From positions 1-64,000 of the forward strand of contig PLYA01000045.1 of NCBI GenBank assembly GCA_003153315.1: a stretch of 64,000 nt of DNA, given 5' to 3'. Positions 33,490 to 42,920 of the stretch are shown here, piece by piece; within the stretch, counting starts at the first letter, position 1, and the number at the start of each line of letters is the position of its first letter. Both the position numbers and the translations under genes were made by a program. Source of the DNA: Bacteroidota bacterium. GTDB taxonomy: Bacteria; Bacteroidota; Bacteroidia; B-17B0; Aurantibacillaceae. Below the pieces are notes generated by a model that was given only the letters and a program-made list of their open reading frames with translations, did no database searches and was not told the origin of the DNA.

Positions 33490-35610
33490 ATGAAGAAGCT
33501 ATTTATTCTTTTCCTTTTTTTAATTACAAATATTGCGCAACAATCTTATGCCCAACAAAACAAAATAGACTCTCTTCTTACCCTTATAAAAACAGATAAA
33601 GAAGATACCAACAAAGTAAAGCACCTATACCAACTTAGCGAAGAATCGACGGATAATAAGGATGTGATGAACTATGCGCAGCAAGCCCTTTTGCTTGCCG
33701 AAAAACTGAATTATAAAAAGGGCATTGCCAATGCTGCCAATAACATAGGTTTTGTATTTAATGCTGAAGGACAAATAAAAGAGGCATTAGACTACCTTCA
33801 CCGCGCTTTAAAGATACAGGAAGAAATAAACGATAAGCTCGGCATTGCCAACTCGCTGAACAACATAGGGGGTATCTTTAATTCTCAAGGACAAATCAAA
33901 GAGGCGCTTGATTATTATCACCGCTCTTTAAAGCTGCGCGAAGAAATAAACGATAAGCTTGGCATTGCCAACTCGCTGAACAATATAGCAGTGATATACG
34001 AAATTCAAGGGCAAAAAAAAGAGGCCCTCGATTATTTTCAGCGCGCTTTAAAGCTCTACGAAGAAATAAATGATAAGCTCGGCATTGCCTACGCGCTGAA
34101 CAACATAGCTGGGATATTCCAAAATCAAGGACAAAGCAAGGAGGCACTTGATTATTATGACCGCGCTTTAAAACTCCAAGAAGAAATAAATGATAAGCTC
34201 GGTATTGCCAGCTCGTTGAACGGCATAAGTATGGTCTTCTATAATCAAGGGCGGATTAAAGAGGCGCTTGATTATTCTCATCGCGCTTTAAAGCTCCGAG
34301 AAGAAATAAACGATAAGCTTGGCATTCCCAGTTCCCTGCACAATATAGGGGATATATATTTTAAACAAAAGAAGTACGCCCTTGCACTAACTTATGCCGA
34401 TAGTGCTTTGCAAATAGCCCAAGCTATGGGCTATCCTGAAGACACACGCAATGCGGCAGAGTTGCTATGCCGGGTTTACAAAGCACAAAAACAATGGCAA
34501 TCTGCTTTGCGTATGAACGAGCTATATATTACCATGCGCGATAGCGTTGCCAATGCCGAAACAAAAAAGGCAAGCATACGCAAACAAATGGGTTATGAGT
34601 ATGAGAAAAAAGCTGCCGCCAGCAAAGCCGAACAGGATAAACTGGATGCCATTGCCGCAGAAGAAAAACAAAAACAACGCATTGCCCTTATACTTGTTGC
34701 TATTGTTTTGCTTTTGGTAGCCGTGTTTGCTGTATTTATGTACCGCAGGTTTAAAATAACCCAAAAGCAAAAACATATTATAGAGCTACAAAAAGAAGAA
34801 GCAACTCGCCAAAAAACCATTGTAGAGGAACAAAAACATTTGGTAGAAGAACACCAGAAAGAAATTATAGACAGTATAAATTATGCAGAGCGCATACAAC
34901 GCAGTTTTATTGCCACCAAAGAAATATTAAACGAGAACCTGAACGATTACTTTGTTCTTTTTAAACCCAAAGATATTGTAAGCGGAGATTTTTATTGGGC
35001 AAGTAAACTAAACAACGGCAATTTTGCTTTGGCTACTGCCGATAGCACAGGGCATGGTGTGCCAGGTGCTATTATGAGTTTATTGAATGTTACCAGTTTA
35101 GAAAAAGCCGTTGAAACCCACACCCAACCGGCTGATATATTAAACGCTACCCGCAAAATAATTATAGAACGCTTAAAGAAAGATGGCAGCGCGGAAGGTG
35201 GTAAAGATGGTATGGATGCCAGCCTAACTGTATATAATTTTAAAACCAATAAATTAAGTATAGCAGCAGCCAACAACCCCGTTTGGATTATAAGAGGAAC
35301 TGAAACGATAGAAATTAAACCTGATAAAATGCCTGTGGGTAAGCACGATAAACAGGTTATTTCTTTTACTCAGCAAGAGATAGATTTACAGATAGGTGAT
35401 GTGGTTTATACTCTTACGGATGGTTTCCCCGACCAGTTTGGCGGAGAAAAGGGTAAAAAGTTTATGAGCAAAAACCTGAGGGAACTATTGACTGCTAATG
35501 CCCATTTACCTATGCCCGAACAAAAAGCCTTATTAGAAACCACCTTTAAAAACTGGGTAGGTAATTTAGAGCAGGTAGATGATGTAACTTTAATTGGAGT
35601 AAGAGTTTAG
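33490..35610 (+). CDS. TPR-repeat SpoIIE (PP2C) serine phosphatase
   Basis: 706 aa. Signal peptide MKKLFILFLFLITNIAQQSY; then a TPR array from about 40 to 330 with 40-residue units of the form EALDYyhRALKLrEEINDKL; a transmembrane helix near 398-417 (LILVAIVLLLVAVFAVFMY); coiled coil; the DSINYAERIQRSF linker; and the SpoIIE domain: FVLFKPKDIVSGDFYWAS, ATADSTGHGVPGAIMS, GGKDGMDASLTVYN, DVVYTLTDGFPDQFGGEKG and QVDDVTLIGVRV. The TPRs are periplasmic and the phosphatase cytoplasmic, so it is a one-protein signal transducer. It resembles 16093-17892 in its output domain. Confidence 0.95.
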   Translation: MKKLFILFLFLITNIAQQSYAQQNKIDSLLTLIKTDKEDTNKVKHLYQLSEESTDNKDVMNYAQQALLLAEKLNYKKGIANAANNIGFVFNAEGQIKEALDYLHRALKIQEEINDKLGIANSLNNIGGIFNSQGQIKEALDYYHRSLKLREEINDKLGIANSLNNIAVIYEIQGQKKEALDYFQRALKLYEEINDKLGIAYALNNIAGIFQNQGQSKEALDYYDRALKLQEEINDKLGIASSLNGISMVFYNQGRIKEALDYSHRALKLREEINDKLGIPSSLHNIGDIYFKQKKYALALTYADSALQIAQAMGYPEDTRNAAELLCRVYKAQKQWQSALRMNELYITMRDSVANAETKKASIRKQMGYEYEKKAAASKAEQDKLDAIAAEEKQKQRIALILVAIVLLLVAVFAVFMYRRFKITQKQKHIIELQKEEATRQKTIVEEQKHLVEEHQKEIIDSINYAERIQRSFIATKEILNENLNDYFVLFKPKDIVSGDFYWASKLNNGNFALATADSTGHGVPGAIMSLLNVTSLEKAVETHTQPADILNATRKIIIERLKKDGSAEGGKDGMDASLTVYNFKTNKLSIAAANNPVWIIRGTETIEIKPDKMPVGKHDKQVISFTQQEIDLQIGDVVYTLTDGFPDQFGGEKGKKFMSKNLRELLTANAHLPMPEQKALLETTFKNWVGNLEQVDDVTLIGVRV
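33781..34380 (+). repeat. Five 120-bp DNA-level tandem repeats inside the phosphatase gene
   Basis: Units begin at 33781, 33901, 34021, 34141 and 34261, exactly 120 bp apart, each starting GAGGC and containing GAAGAAATAAAYGATAAGCT and GGCATTGCC or close variants. The protein units are 40 residues, against 34 for a canonical TPR. Low divergence between units, even at silent sites, points to recent expansion or gene conversion. Confidence 0.9.
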
Positions 35611-35612
35611 AA

Positions 35613-35744
35613 ATGAAAAAGCTCTTTTATATACTTCTAACTTTCTTTTTCCTTTTTGGAAAAGGGTTGGTGCTGAGTGTTTATGCGCAACAGTGTAAAC
35701 CACTTTATCCAGACCCTCCAAGGTATATCATGGAAATAACATGA
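35613..35744 (+). pseudogene. Signal-peptide remnant of a secreted protein (43 aa)
   Basis: ATG at 35613, 2 bp after the phosphatase stop, encodes MKKLFYILLTFFFLFGKG, then LVLSVYAQQCKPLYPDPP and a stop at 35742-35744. This is a complete signal peptide with an AQ cleavage site, as in T9SS substrates, followed by only about 18 mature residues. It looks like the start of a truncated secreted protein, though a true short secreted peptide is possible. Confidence 0.5.
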
Positions 35745-36069
35745 AACGGGTCCCGTATGACCTCTCTAAAGTATAAAACAAAAAAAACTAAGCCTACCTA
35801 ATTCAAGTTGACTTTTGTTTTTTTATTTGCCAAATTAACAATATCATATTATAGCTCTTTGATAGAATAATAAAACAAAAAAGCCACCGTCATTGGTAGC
35901 TTTCTCTAACCGTTAGAGTTGATACCTATAATACAACTGCCATGAGTCAATTGCAAGGTGGCGGTAGTTATCCGATAATTTTCCCTAATCCAAACAATGA
36001 TAGCTTGGGTAGGCCGGATACTTAAAAAATTACTGTATAATATAATAAATTGTATTATACAGTAATTTT
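35745..36069. other. Gene-free segment with one hairpin
   Basis: No open gene. AAAGCCACC (35879-35887) pairs with GGTAGCTTT (35894-35902) with one mismatch; read on the minus strand it is followed by a T-rich run and could stop transcripts coming from the alpha-2-macroglobulin gene. A second palindromic pair, AATTTATTATATT-like, surrounds 36030-36062. Confidence 0.4.
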
Positions 36070-36249
36070 GTAGACCCTAACAGTCAAAATCTCAAACTCT
36101 TTATTGCAAGATTTAAAGCTACTAATTGACTATTAATGAATTAATTAATAGTTAAAATATAAAATTATCATTTTAAAGCGGACTACTTTATTTCCTAAAA
36201 TCTACGGTGGATCGTAGATTTTCATTCAGAACATACAGCTTTTACCAGT
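36070..36249 (+). repeat. Intergenic repeat A, copy 2, with 70-bp insertion
   Basis: GTAGACCCTAACAGTCAAAAT and CTCAAACTCTTTATTGCAAG match 33154-33200. Then about 70 bp not present in copy 1 (with CTATTAAT/ATTAATAG dyad) intervene before the shared end: AAAATCTACG (36196-36205), CGTAGATTTT (36213-36222), CATTCAGAA. The hairpin also lies 40 bp beyond the stop of the 36261 gene on the minus strand and may be its terminator. Confidence 0.7.
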
Positions 36250-36260
36250 GGTAAAACAAA

Positions 36261-39200
36261 TTACTTATTCACGGTAACCCTTACCCCTTCGCTATGGCTT
36301 GTAAACTCGGGTGCATACATGCATTGCAAGCTGGTAACCCCATTACTAAAATTACCTGCATGACTAACGTTTAGCGAGTACTCAAACACATAAGTGCCTT
36401 TGGGTAAATAACTGAAGAAGAAATTGGTTGCAGCGTCTCGTGTGCTTTGGTAATAACCCAAACCATCCTGCCATTTATAACCGCTCAATACATTTACGGG
36501 TTCAAAGCCACTGGCACGCATATCTTTCATGTGTACGTATTGCATATCGCGGTCAACTCGTAACTCAATTCTCACTTTTATTTTATCTCCTACAGTAAGG
36601 GCATCGTTGTTTTTTATTTCCTGTAGTATTGGTCCGCTTGCAGTATTTTTTTGTACGAATAATTTTTTGTTAAGTTTTAAATTGGTCTCGGCAGAGGTTA
36701 TTTTATCTAACTGCTCAAAGTACTGCCAGTAAACAGCACCCCAGCTTATGCCAGTTCCTTTTTTAACCACTTTTACTTTGCCCATCTCGGGTTTTATTTC
36801 TGTTCCGTTCCAAACTTTTTTAAAGTAACCGGTACCTGCTTCTACTTTCATATCAGGCTCCTTGGTTGGGTCTACCAGAATAGTACCCAATGTAATTTCT
36901 ACATTGGGTTCTGTAGCCAACCAGTTGGTGCCTTGCAGTAATAAAGCGTACACCGCTTCACAGGTGGCTTTGGTGGTCTTCCAGTTCTGTGTTTGCTTGC
37001 TTTTTAATAACCAGATACGTAATTCATCAGCCAATTTGGTATCGGCAGCCACTTCGGTAAATGCTTCAATAATCAAGCTCTGTGCTTCAATGGGCGATTC
37101 GTACCAATAGTATCCCGCATAATTTTCTTTATAATACATACCCATCTCTTCGCTCTGCAAAGCATTTTCTTTTAACGATTTTATAATATCGTTGGCGGTT
37201 GTTTTTTCATTATTCCTGAATAAAGAAAGGCACATCATAGATTGCATATAACGCCCCTGCACGTTCCAGTATTTTTTTGATTGTGCCATAAAGTAATCAT
37301 AAGCATCTTTGGCATTTGAGTTTACAGCTACATCCATATAAAAACTACGTGCATATAAATATTGTATAGCATTTTGCGAAAGGTGATTTTCTGTTTTATA
37401 GTCTTTGTAATATTTTTTTATTCTGTCGTATTCCTCATCCATACGATTGTCGCAATAAACAAGGGCGCGTTTCAAAGCATTCCACCACTGGTAATCGTTT
37501 CTTATTTTTAGGGCGCCCAATTTATCTAAATGTCCAAAACCGCAAACAATGTGTTGAGTTATGTATTCATCATCGGGCATACCTGTAAACCAAGGCCATC
37601 CACCATTGCTGCATTGCATTTGTAAAAGTTTGCGTTGGGCAGTTCCCATTTCATTACCCATACGGTTAAGGTCAAATAATAAACCAACTCGACGTTTACT
37701 TTCACTTTCGTTTTTAGAATCCAGTACCCAAGGGGTTTCTTCGAGCATAACCGATTTTAGTTCCTGATTTTTTTGAAGGTTAGAATAGAATGCTTCAGGT
37801 GATGTGTTTTTCCACGAATCAAAAACTTTTTTAATAACCGGTTTTGAATTGGCAATGTAACTGGCCAATGAATTTGCATAATATCTGCTGAAAGTCTGTT
37901 CGGCACATTCATAAGGATACTCCATTAAGTAAGGCAAACTTTGTACTGCATACCATGCAGGGTTTGAGGTAAACTCTAAGGTAAGTTTATGATTGCGAAG
38001 CGTAGTAGAGGCATTATTCTGATTAATTAATTTCTCGAAAGAAAAAGTTTTTGTTTGATTTCCTCTTATAGGCAAAGGCATGCTTTCTGTAACCAACATT
38101 CTATTAGTTAAAACGGGCGCTGTGTTTTCTTCTCCATCAGAAACGTTATTTGCACGTGCTACAACTTTATAGGTTATGGCACCTAAGCCTTCGGGAATTG
38201 CCATTTCCCAGCTTAGTGATGTGCTTTTGCCTTTATCAGCTTTAAAGTTTTGAGTAGTTGAAGTACTGATTAGTTTGGAAGTAATGTTTTCATTACTGAT
38301 AGCATCCAGCAAAGTTATTTCGGCGGTTCCGTTATAATTTTCACTACCTGTATTTGAAATTTTTACCGGAAAAGAAATCTTATCTCCCTCGCGGAAGAAA
38401 TGCGGTGCATTAGCCTGTATCATTATTTGTTTTTGTGTTACAAGCTCTTTAGTCATTTGCCCGCTTTTTAAATCTTTGGTGTGCGCATAGGTCATAAACT
38501 TCCAGCGTGTAACAGCATCAGGCATCGTAAATTTTACAATTACTTCTCCCTTTTCATTGCTTTGTAATTGAGGATAGAAGAAAGCGGTCTCGTTAAAATT
38601 CTTACGCATTTGCACAGGTTCATTACTATTTTGTCCTGCAACGGAAGAAGTAGTTGTTTCATACAAACCATTCCGGTTATCAAGCTCTCCGCTTTTATCT
38701 TTGTTTTTAGCATAATCTCCATGTCCATCCATTTTTCCACCCAAAGCAGCGGTAGTAATATCCTGAGCTGCACCTGTTGCTGCCGGAGCACTTGATTCTT
38801 TTGTGCTTGTTTTCTTTTCCGCAACTTCTTCATCTGCCATTTTCTCATTTTCAGTATAGGCTAAACTCCTGTTGCTTTTTGTATAACCTCCTCTATAATA
38901 ATGCCTGCCATAATAACTTTGTAAGGCATCAAAATCATTCAAATCATCGTAAGCACGAATTACAGGATACGCATAGGTGTTGTCATTATAATAGTAGGAA
39001 TAAGAACTTGAGATACCTTCAATATTATTTTGCAAATAAATGTGTGCATAATAACTCTGGAAAAAAGAGGCGCTCCAGTAGTTAGGTGCAAAAGCATCTA
39101 AAGAAGCATCATACATAGAGGCTAACATTTCGGCACTTTCTTTTTCTCCCTTTTTATTTTTAATCACCACTTTCCATTCTTCTGCTTGCCCCGGCAATAA

Positions 39201-42200
39201 TTTATTTCGGAATGTTTCGGTAGATATTTCCAGATCTTTATTACTAAAAGGAACGGTAATGGTATTTGAATGATAATAGAAACGGTTGTTCTTTACATAG
39301 CTTATATGACAAACAAAATTTCCCCGCATATCTTCCGTGATGGGAATTTCATACGCTTTCATATTGACAGGAATAAATTTTCGGGAAACAATTTTCTTAT
39401 CGCGCTCTATCTGCAAAAAATAGTTTACGTCTTTATGCGCTGATGACATGATAAAGGAAGCTTTCTCTCCGGGTTCGGCAATGGGTTTTAACTCATAAAA
39501 CCATTCGGGAGAGTTAATGGGTTGTGTTTCATTTTCTCCTTCAGAAAACAGGGTTATATATTTCAAATCTTTTACTTCTTTTCCTCTTTCATCTTTGCAG
39601 GTAGCTTCAATTACATAAACCCCGTTGGGTGATTTTTTCATTTCTGAAATATTTACACCGACTGTATCTGCCGAGTTAAAATTGGTTTCAAAAACTTTCT
39701 CTCCTCTTGCCCATTTGTATTGATTTAATTCATCTTCATACAAGTCATTTGGAAATAATTTGTAGTACTCTTCTTTTGTATATAGATGTTTATCGGCCTG
39801 CTGCCACAAGCGGGTTCTGAAAATTCGCTCTGGCTTTTTTAAAGAAAAAATCCTAAGTGTACCGTTTGTTTTTTCATTATGGTAATTGGCATTTCTTGCA
39901 GTAATAAATAGTTTTTTCAGGCTTGCCTTATTTAATTTATCATCAATATTGATGCTTAAGTATAATGATTGATAGCCCACATTTATACCTTCTTGTATGC
40001 TGTGTGTTTCTCCGCTAATATCAGTTACATCCATAATGACGGAGTAATTGAAGGTAGCATTATCTTTTTCTGAAAACTTCTCATCAGGCAGGGCTTTAAA
40101 CTTTATAATAATTCCTCCTGTATCATTGGTTGTAATGGTGCCATTACTAATTTCTGTTGCTGCCGGAACCTGATGATAAGGCCTGTACCACCAATACCAA
40201 TAAGGTAGTTGTGTATTACGGACCACCCTGTATTTTACTGTTGCACCATCAACTGCCTGTCCGGCATAAGCACTTGCTTTTGCTTTACAAATAACACTAT
40301 CATTGGGTTTATAAGTCCCTTCAATTTCATTTGCCATCAATTCAAAGGTAGGGCGTTTATATTCCTCTACTCTGAAATAAGAGCTTCCGTAATTTTCATT
40401 TAAACTCATTTGTCCGTTTAAAACATTTTGCGGGGCTATAAAGGAACCCGAGGCTGTACCATAATCATTGGTGGTTACGGTAAGTGTTGAAACAGTCTGA
40501 TAGTTTACATCTTTAAAGGTTACTGTCAATGCTTTGTTTGGAGCCAGCTTACAATCCTTTCCGTTGGTTGAAACATGCAATAGTTTAAACTGTACAGTTT
40601 GTCCGGGGCGATAAATGGCTCTGTCTAAAAAGAAAAAAGTACGGTACGTGTTATATTCCTGATCGTTGTATTTATAAATATAAAAACTCTGAACACTGTT
40701 AAGTATATCATTTCCATAAGAAAAATCAATAGTGAAGTTGTTGCTTTCAGAAAAATCTCCGACTTTAATGGTAAACATCCCATTCTCATTTGTGGTATAC
40801 TCCGGCCCTTTGTCTTTAACATAACTGCGTGTTATATAACTATACTTATCAAACCAAACCTGTGCCTTTGCTTTTACCAAATGAGTTCCATTCATGCGGT
40901 GAGAGACAAAAAATTCAAAATCACCATTAGGCAGGCGTTGGTTTTGCCATGCTATATTACTAACCTGAAAATTAAAATAGCTGACAATGTTTTTTGTATT
41001 TTTAAAATCAGGCGATGTGGAACTTAGCACAACATAATATCCTGCCGGCAATTCGGGCATTTTTACTTCTATGCTATGTTCGTTATAGTCTCCATCATCA
41101 GGTAATTTATAACTAAAGTTTTGAACTTCGGGTAATGCAAGATATTTGTTAATCAGTTTTTGCTCATAGTTATTCCGGCGAATTTCTTCGTCATTACGCC
41201 AAGTGGTTTTAAAAACTTTAAAATAAACCTCATTTATGTTTTTGTACTTTACCAATACCCTTGATGCCTTTTCAGGCTCGTTCACCTGTTCTGTTTCGCA
41301 ACTAAGTGTTTTTAGGTTCAGAGTATGGAGCAATGTTTTACATAATGATGCGCCATAGCTTTCGGGGTATTTTTTTACTGCATCGTCAGCTATTTTATGT
41401 GCGGTTTTGTTATTCCATTTTAGACTATCGCTTTGTAAGGGATTATATCCGGTGCTTTTTGTATTAAACCATAAGGCCTTATGATAACTTACTTCGGCAC
41501 TAGCGGGGCTTGAAGAATAATTTTCTTCAAGCTTCTTTAGTGATTGTATATACAGAGAATCTTTATCATTTAGCGTGCAACTGCTTAAAACCCAGTTAAG
41601 CCTTTCTAATTCCAAATCAATCAAAGCATCGGGTGTATCATCTTTAGCATGAAATGCCTCGGCATCCTGTAAAAATTTCAGCGCAAAATACTTCAGGTTA
41701 AACGTATCCGTATTCTGCGAAAGGCTTGTTTGCAAAAAATCTTTATGCCAGCTTAAATAAGCTGCATTATTCATACTAAATGTAACGGCAGGTCTGTTTA
41801 CATCAGCTTCTGAGTTTTTAAAGAAATCGACCGCGCGATGCAAAATAAAATCGTACAGACTGGGGCGTAGTTTTCGCGAATCCAAATTTCCTTTGGTAAT
41901 AATGTCTTCATACAAATCAACTTTCACTCTTTTCAGGCTATCAGCATTGTTTAATGAGGCCAGATAGTTTTTTACACAGGCGTTTGTAATAGCTGTTAGA
42001 TCCCAGGTAGCTAAATCATTTCCGTTTACACTTAGTTTGCTGCGTTGTTGTATCTGCCAGCGATTTGTCTGGTAATAATTCCAGTAAGCTTCGGCAATAA
42101 TACTTTGAATAAGAGACTTTACAGGAAATTTACTTGTTGCTGCTTCTTTCGTAAAACGTTCTATGGTTTTTTGCAGGCTGTTTTCTTCCTTATAATTTTG

Positions 42201-42458
42201 AAATTTAGCTTGGTTAAGCAAGGCTTTTACCAATTGCCCCGGGTTGTTTTCGGCTTTTGCTTTTTGGTAAATTATATCAACTACCTTTAAAGCCGATTCT
42301 GTTAACCCTTTATTCTGGCAGGAGTCAACCCGCTTCCAAAGCTTATTGTAAGGTTCTTTATCGCTTAAAGTAAAGGGTTTAGTATGGTTAAACCAGGTTA
42401 TTGCCGACATACATACAAATCCGGCAAGGGTTAAAAGGGCGATGAAATTCTTCTTCAT
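36261..42458 (-). CDS. Alpha-2-macroglobulin family protein with thioester motif
   Basis: About 2065 aa from the ATG at 42458 (MKKNFIALLTLAGFVCMSAI); the frame is open for 36 more codons upstream, but these precede a proper signal peptide. Domains in order: helical N-terminus to about 400, MG2-type domains (AIYRPGQTVQFKLLH near 650), an alpha-2-macroglobulin bait/complement segment (FFYPQLQSNEKGEVIVKFTMPDAVTRWKF near 1320), and the thioester domain with PYECAEQTFSRYYAN near 1515, keeping the C-x-E-Q thioester residues. Bacterial members trap attacking proteases at the cell surface. Contains tyrosine-rich low-complexity near 1170. Confidence 0.92.
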   Translation of the reverse strand: MKKNFIALLTLAGFVCMSAITWFNHTKPFTLSDKEPYNKLWKRVDSCQNKGLTESALKVVDIIYQKAKAENNPGQLVKALLNQAKFQNYKEENSLQKTIERFTKEAATSKFPVKSLIQSIIAEAYWNYYQTNRWQIQQRSKLSVNGNDLATWDLTAITNACVKNYLASLNNADSLKRVKVDLYEDIITKGNLDSRKLRPSLYDFILHRAVDFFKNSEADVNRPAVTFSMNNAAYLSWHKDFLQTSLSQNTDTFNLKYFALKFLQDAEAFHAKDDTPDALIDLELERLNWVLSSCTLNDKDSLYIQSLKKLEENYSSSPASAEVSYHKALWFNTKSTGYNPLQSDSLKWNNKTAHKIADDAVKKYPESYGASLCKTLLHTLNLKTLSCETEQVNEPEKASRVLVKYKNINEVYFKVFKTTWRNDEEIRRNNYEQKLINKYLALPEVQNFSYKLPDDGDYNEHSIEVKMPELPAGYYVVLSSTSPDFKNTKNIVSYFNFQVSNIAWQNQRLPNGDFEFFVSHRMNGTHLVKAKAQVWFDKYSYITRSYVKDKGPEYTTNENGMFTIKVGDFSESNNFTIDFSYGNDILNSVQSFYIYKYNDQEYNTYRTFFFLDRAIYRPGQTVQFKLLHVSTNGKDCKLAPNKALTVTFKDVNYQTVSTLTVTTNDYGTASGSFIAPQNVLNGQMSLNENYGSSYFRVEEYKRPTFELMANEIEGTYKPNDSVICKAKASAYAGQAVDGATVKYRVVRNTQLPYWYWWYRPYHQVPAATEISNGTITTNDTGGIIIKFKALPDEKFSEKDNATFNYSVIMDVTDISGETHSIQEGINVGYQSLYLSINIDDKLNKASLKKLFITARNANYHNEKTNGTLRIFSLKKPERIFRTRLWQQADKHLYTKEEYYKLFPNDLYEDELNQYKWARGEKVFETNFNSADTVGVNISEMKKSPNGVYVIEATCKDERGKEVKDLKYITLFSEGENETQPINSPEWFYELKPIAEPGEKASFIMSSAHKDVNYFLQIERDKKIVSRKFIPVNMKAYEIPITEDMRGNFVCHISYVKNNRFYYHSNTITVPFSNKDLEISTETFRNKLLPGQAEEWKVVIKNKKGEKESAEMLASMYDASLDAFAPNYWSASFFQSYYAHIYLQNNIEGISSSYSYYYNDNTYAYPVIRAYDDLNDFDALQSYYGRHYYRGGYTKSNRSLAYTENEKMADEEVAEKKTSTKESSAPAATGAAQDITTAALGGKMDGHGDYAKNKDKSGELDNRNGLYETTTSSVAGQNSNEPVQMRKNFNETAFFYPQLQSNEKGEVIVKFTMPDAVTRWKFMTYAHTKDLKSGQMTKELVTQKQIMIQANAPHFFREGDKISFPVKISNTGSENYNGTAEITLLDAISNENITSKLISTSTTQNFKADKGKSTSLSWEMAIPEGLGAITYKVVARANNVSDGEENTAPVLTNRMLVTESMPLPIRGNQTKTFSFEKLINQNNASTTLRNHKLTLEFTSNPAWYAVQSLPYLMEYPYECAEQTFSRYYANSLASYIANSKPVIKKVFDSWKNTSPEAFYSNLQKNQELKSVMLEETPWVLDSKNESESKRRVGLLFDLNRMGNEMGTAQRKLLQMQCSNGGWPWFTGMPDDEYITQHIVCGFGHLDKLGALKIRNDYQWWNALKRALVYCDNRMDEEYDRIKKYYKDYKTENHLSQNAIQYLYARSFYMDVAVNSNAKDAYDYFMAQSKKYWNVQGRYMQSMMCLSLFRNNEKTTANDIIKSLKENALQSEEMGMYYKENYAGYYWYESPIEAQSLIIEAFTEVAADTKLADELRIWLLKSKQTQNWKTTKATCEAVYALLLQGTNWLATEPNVEITLGTILVDPTKEPDMKVEAGTGYFKKVWNGTEIKPEMGKVKVVKKGTGISWGAVYWQYFEQLDKITSAETNLKLNKKLFVQKNTASGPILQEIKNNDALTVGDKIKVRIELRVDRDMQYVHMKDMRASGFEPVNVLSGYKWQDGLGYYQSTRDAATNFFFSYLPKGTYVFEYSLNVSHAGNFSNGVTSLQCMYAPEFTSHSEGVRVTVNK

Positions 42459-42566
42459 AAAAGTTTCGTTTACATAGATGATGCGGAAACATATAATATT
42501 CCATAAATGTATTAAAATGATTTTTAACCCGAGGAGCCAAATGGAGTAGAAATCCTTTGTATTCAA

Positions 42567-42920
42567 TATATTCGAGTATAATTTTTATTTTATGTTCACG
42601 GATACAACTCTCTTTTAAACACAAAACCTATCAGAAAACATCTTTATTTCTACTAAATCATCAAAATTATGGTTCGAAATTTGAAACGTTCTGCCCCCAC
42701 AAGGGGACAATAGAGTTTTTTTACTTTTTTGTCCCTTTTTATTTCCCCCTGCATCCACCGCTGGTAAAGTAAGATTCCTATTATCCTGAATCTTTGAAAA
42801 TATTGCAGATGTAAGTATTTTACTAAAAGTGTAAAAACCATATCTTGGAAATTTTAGTTTAAATTTGTAATGCTGCTTTCACCCAAGTAGGTATTTATAA
42901 GAACCTAAGTTTATATTGAG
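42567..42920. other. Gene-free intergenic region
   Basis: 354 bp between two minus-strand genes. It contains short frames without family features and a GC-rich island (CTGCCCCCACAAGGGGACA at 42691-42709, a small GGGG/CCCC dyad). Nothing else is recognised; the promoter of 36261-42458 should be here or in 42459-42566. Confidence 0.4.
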
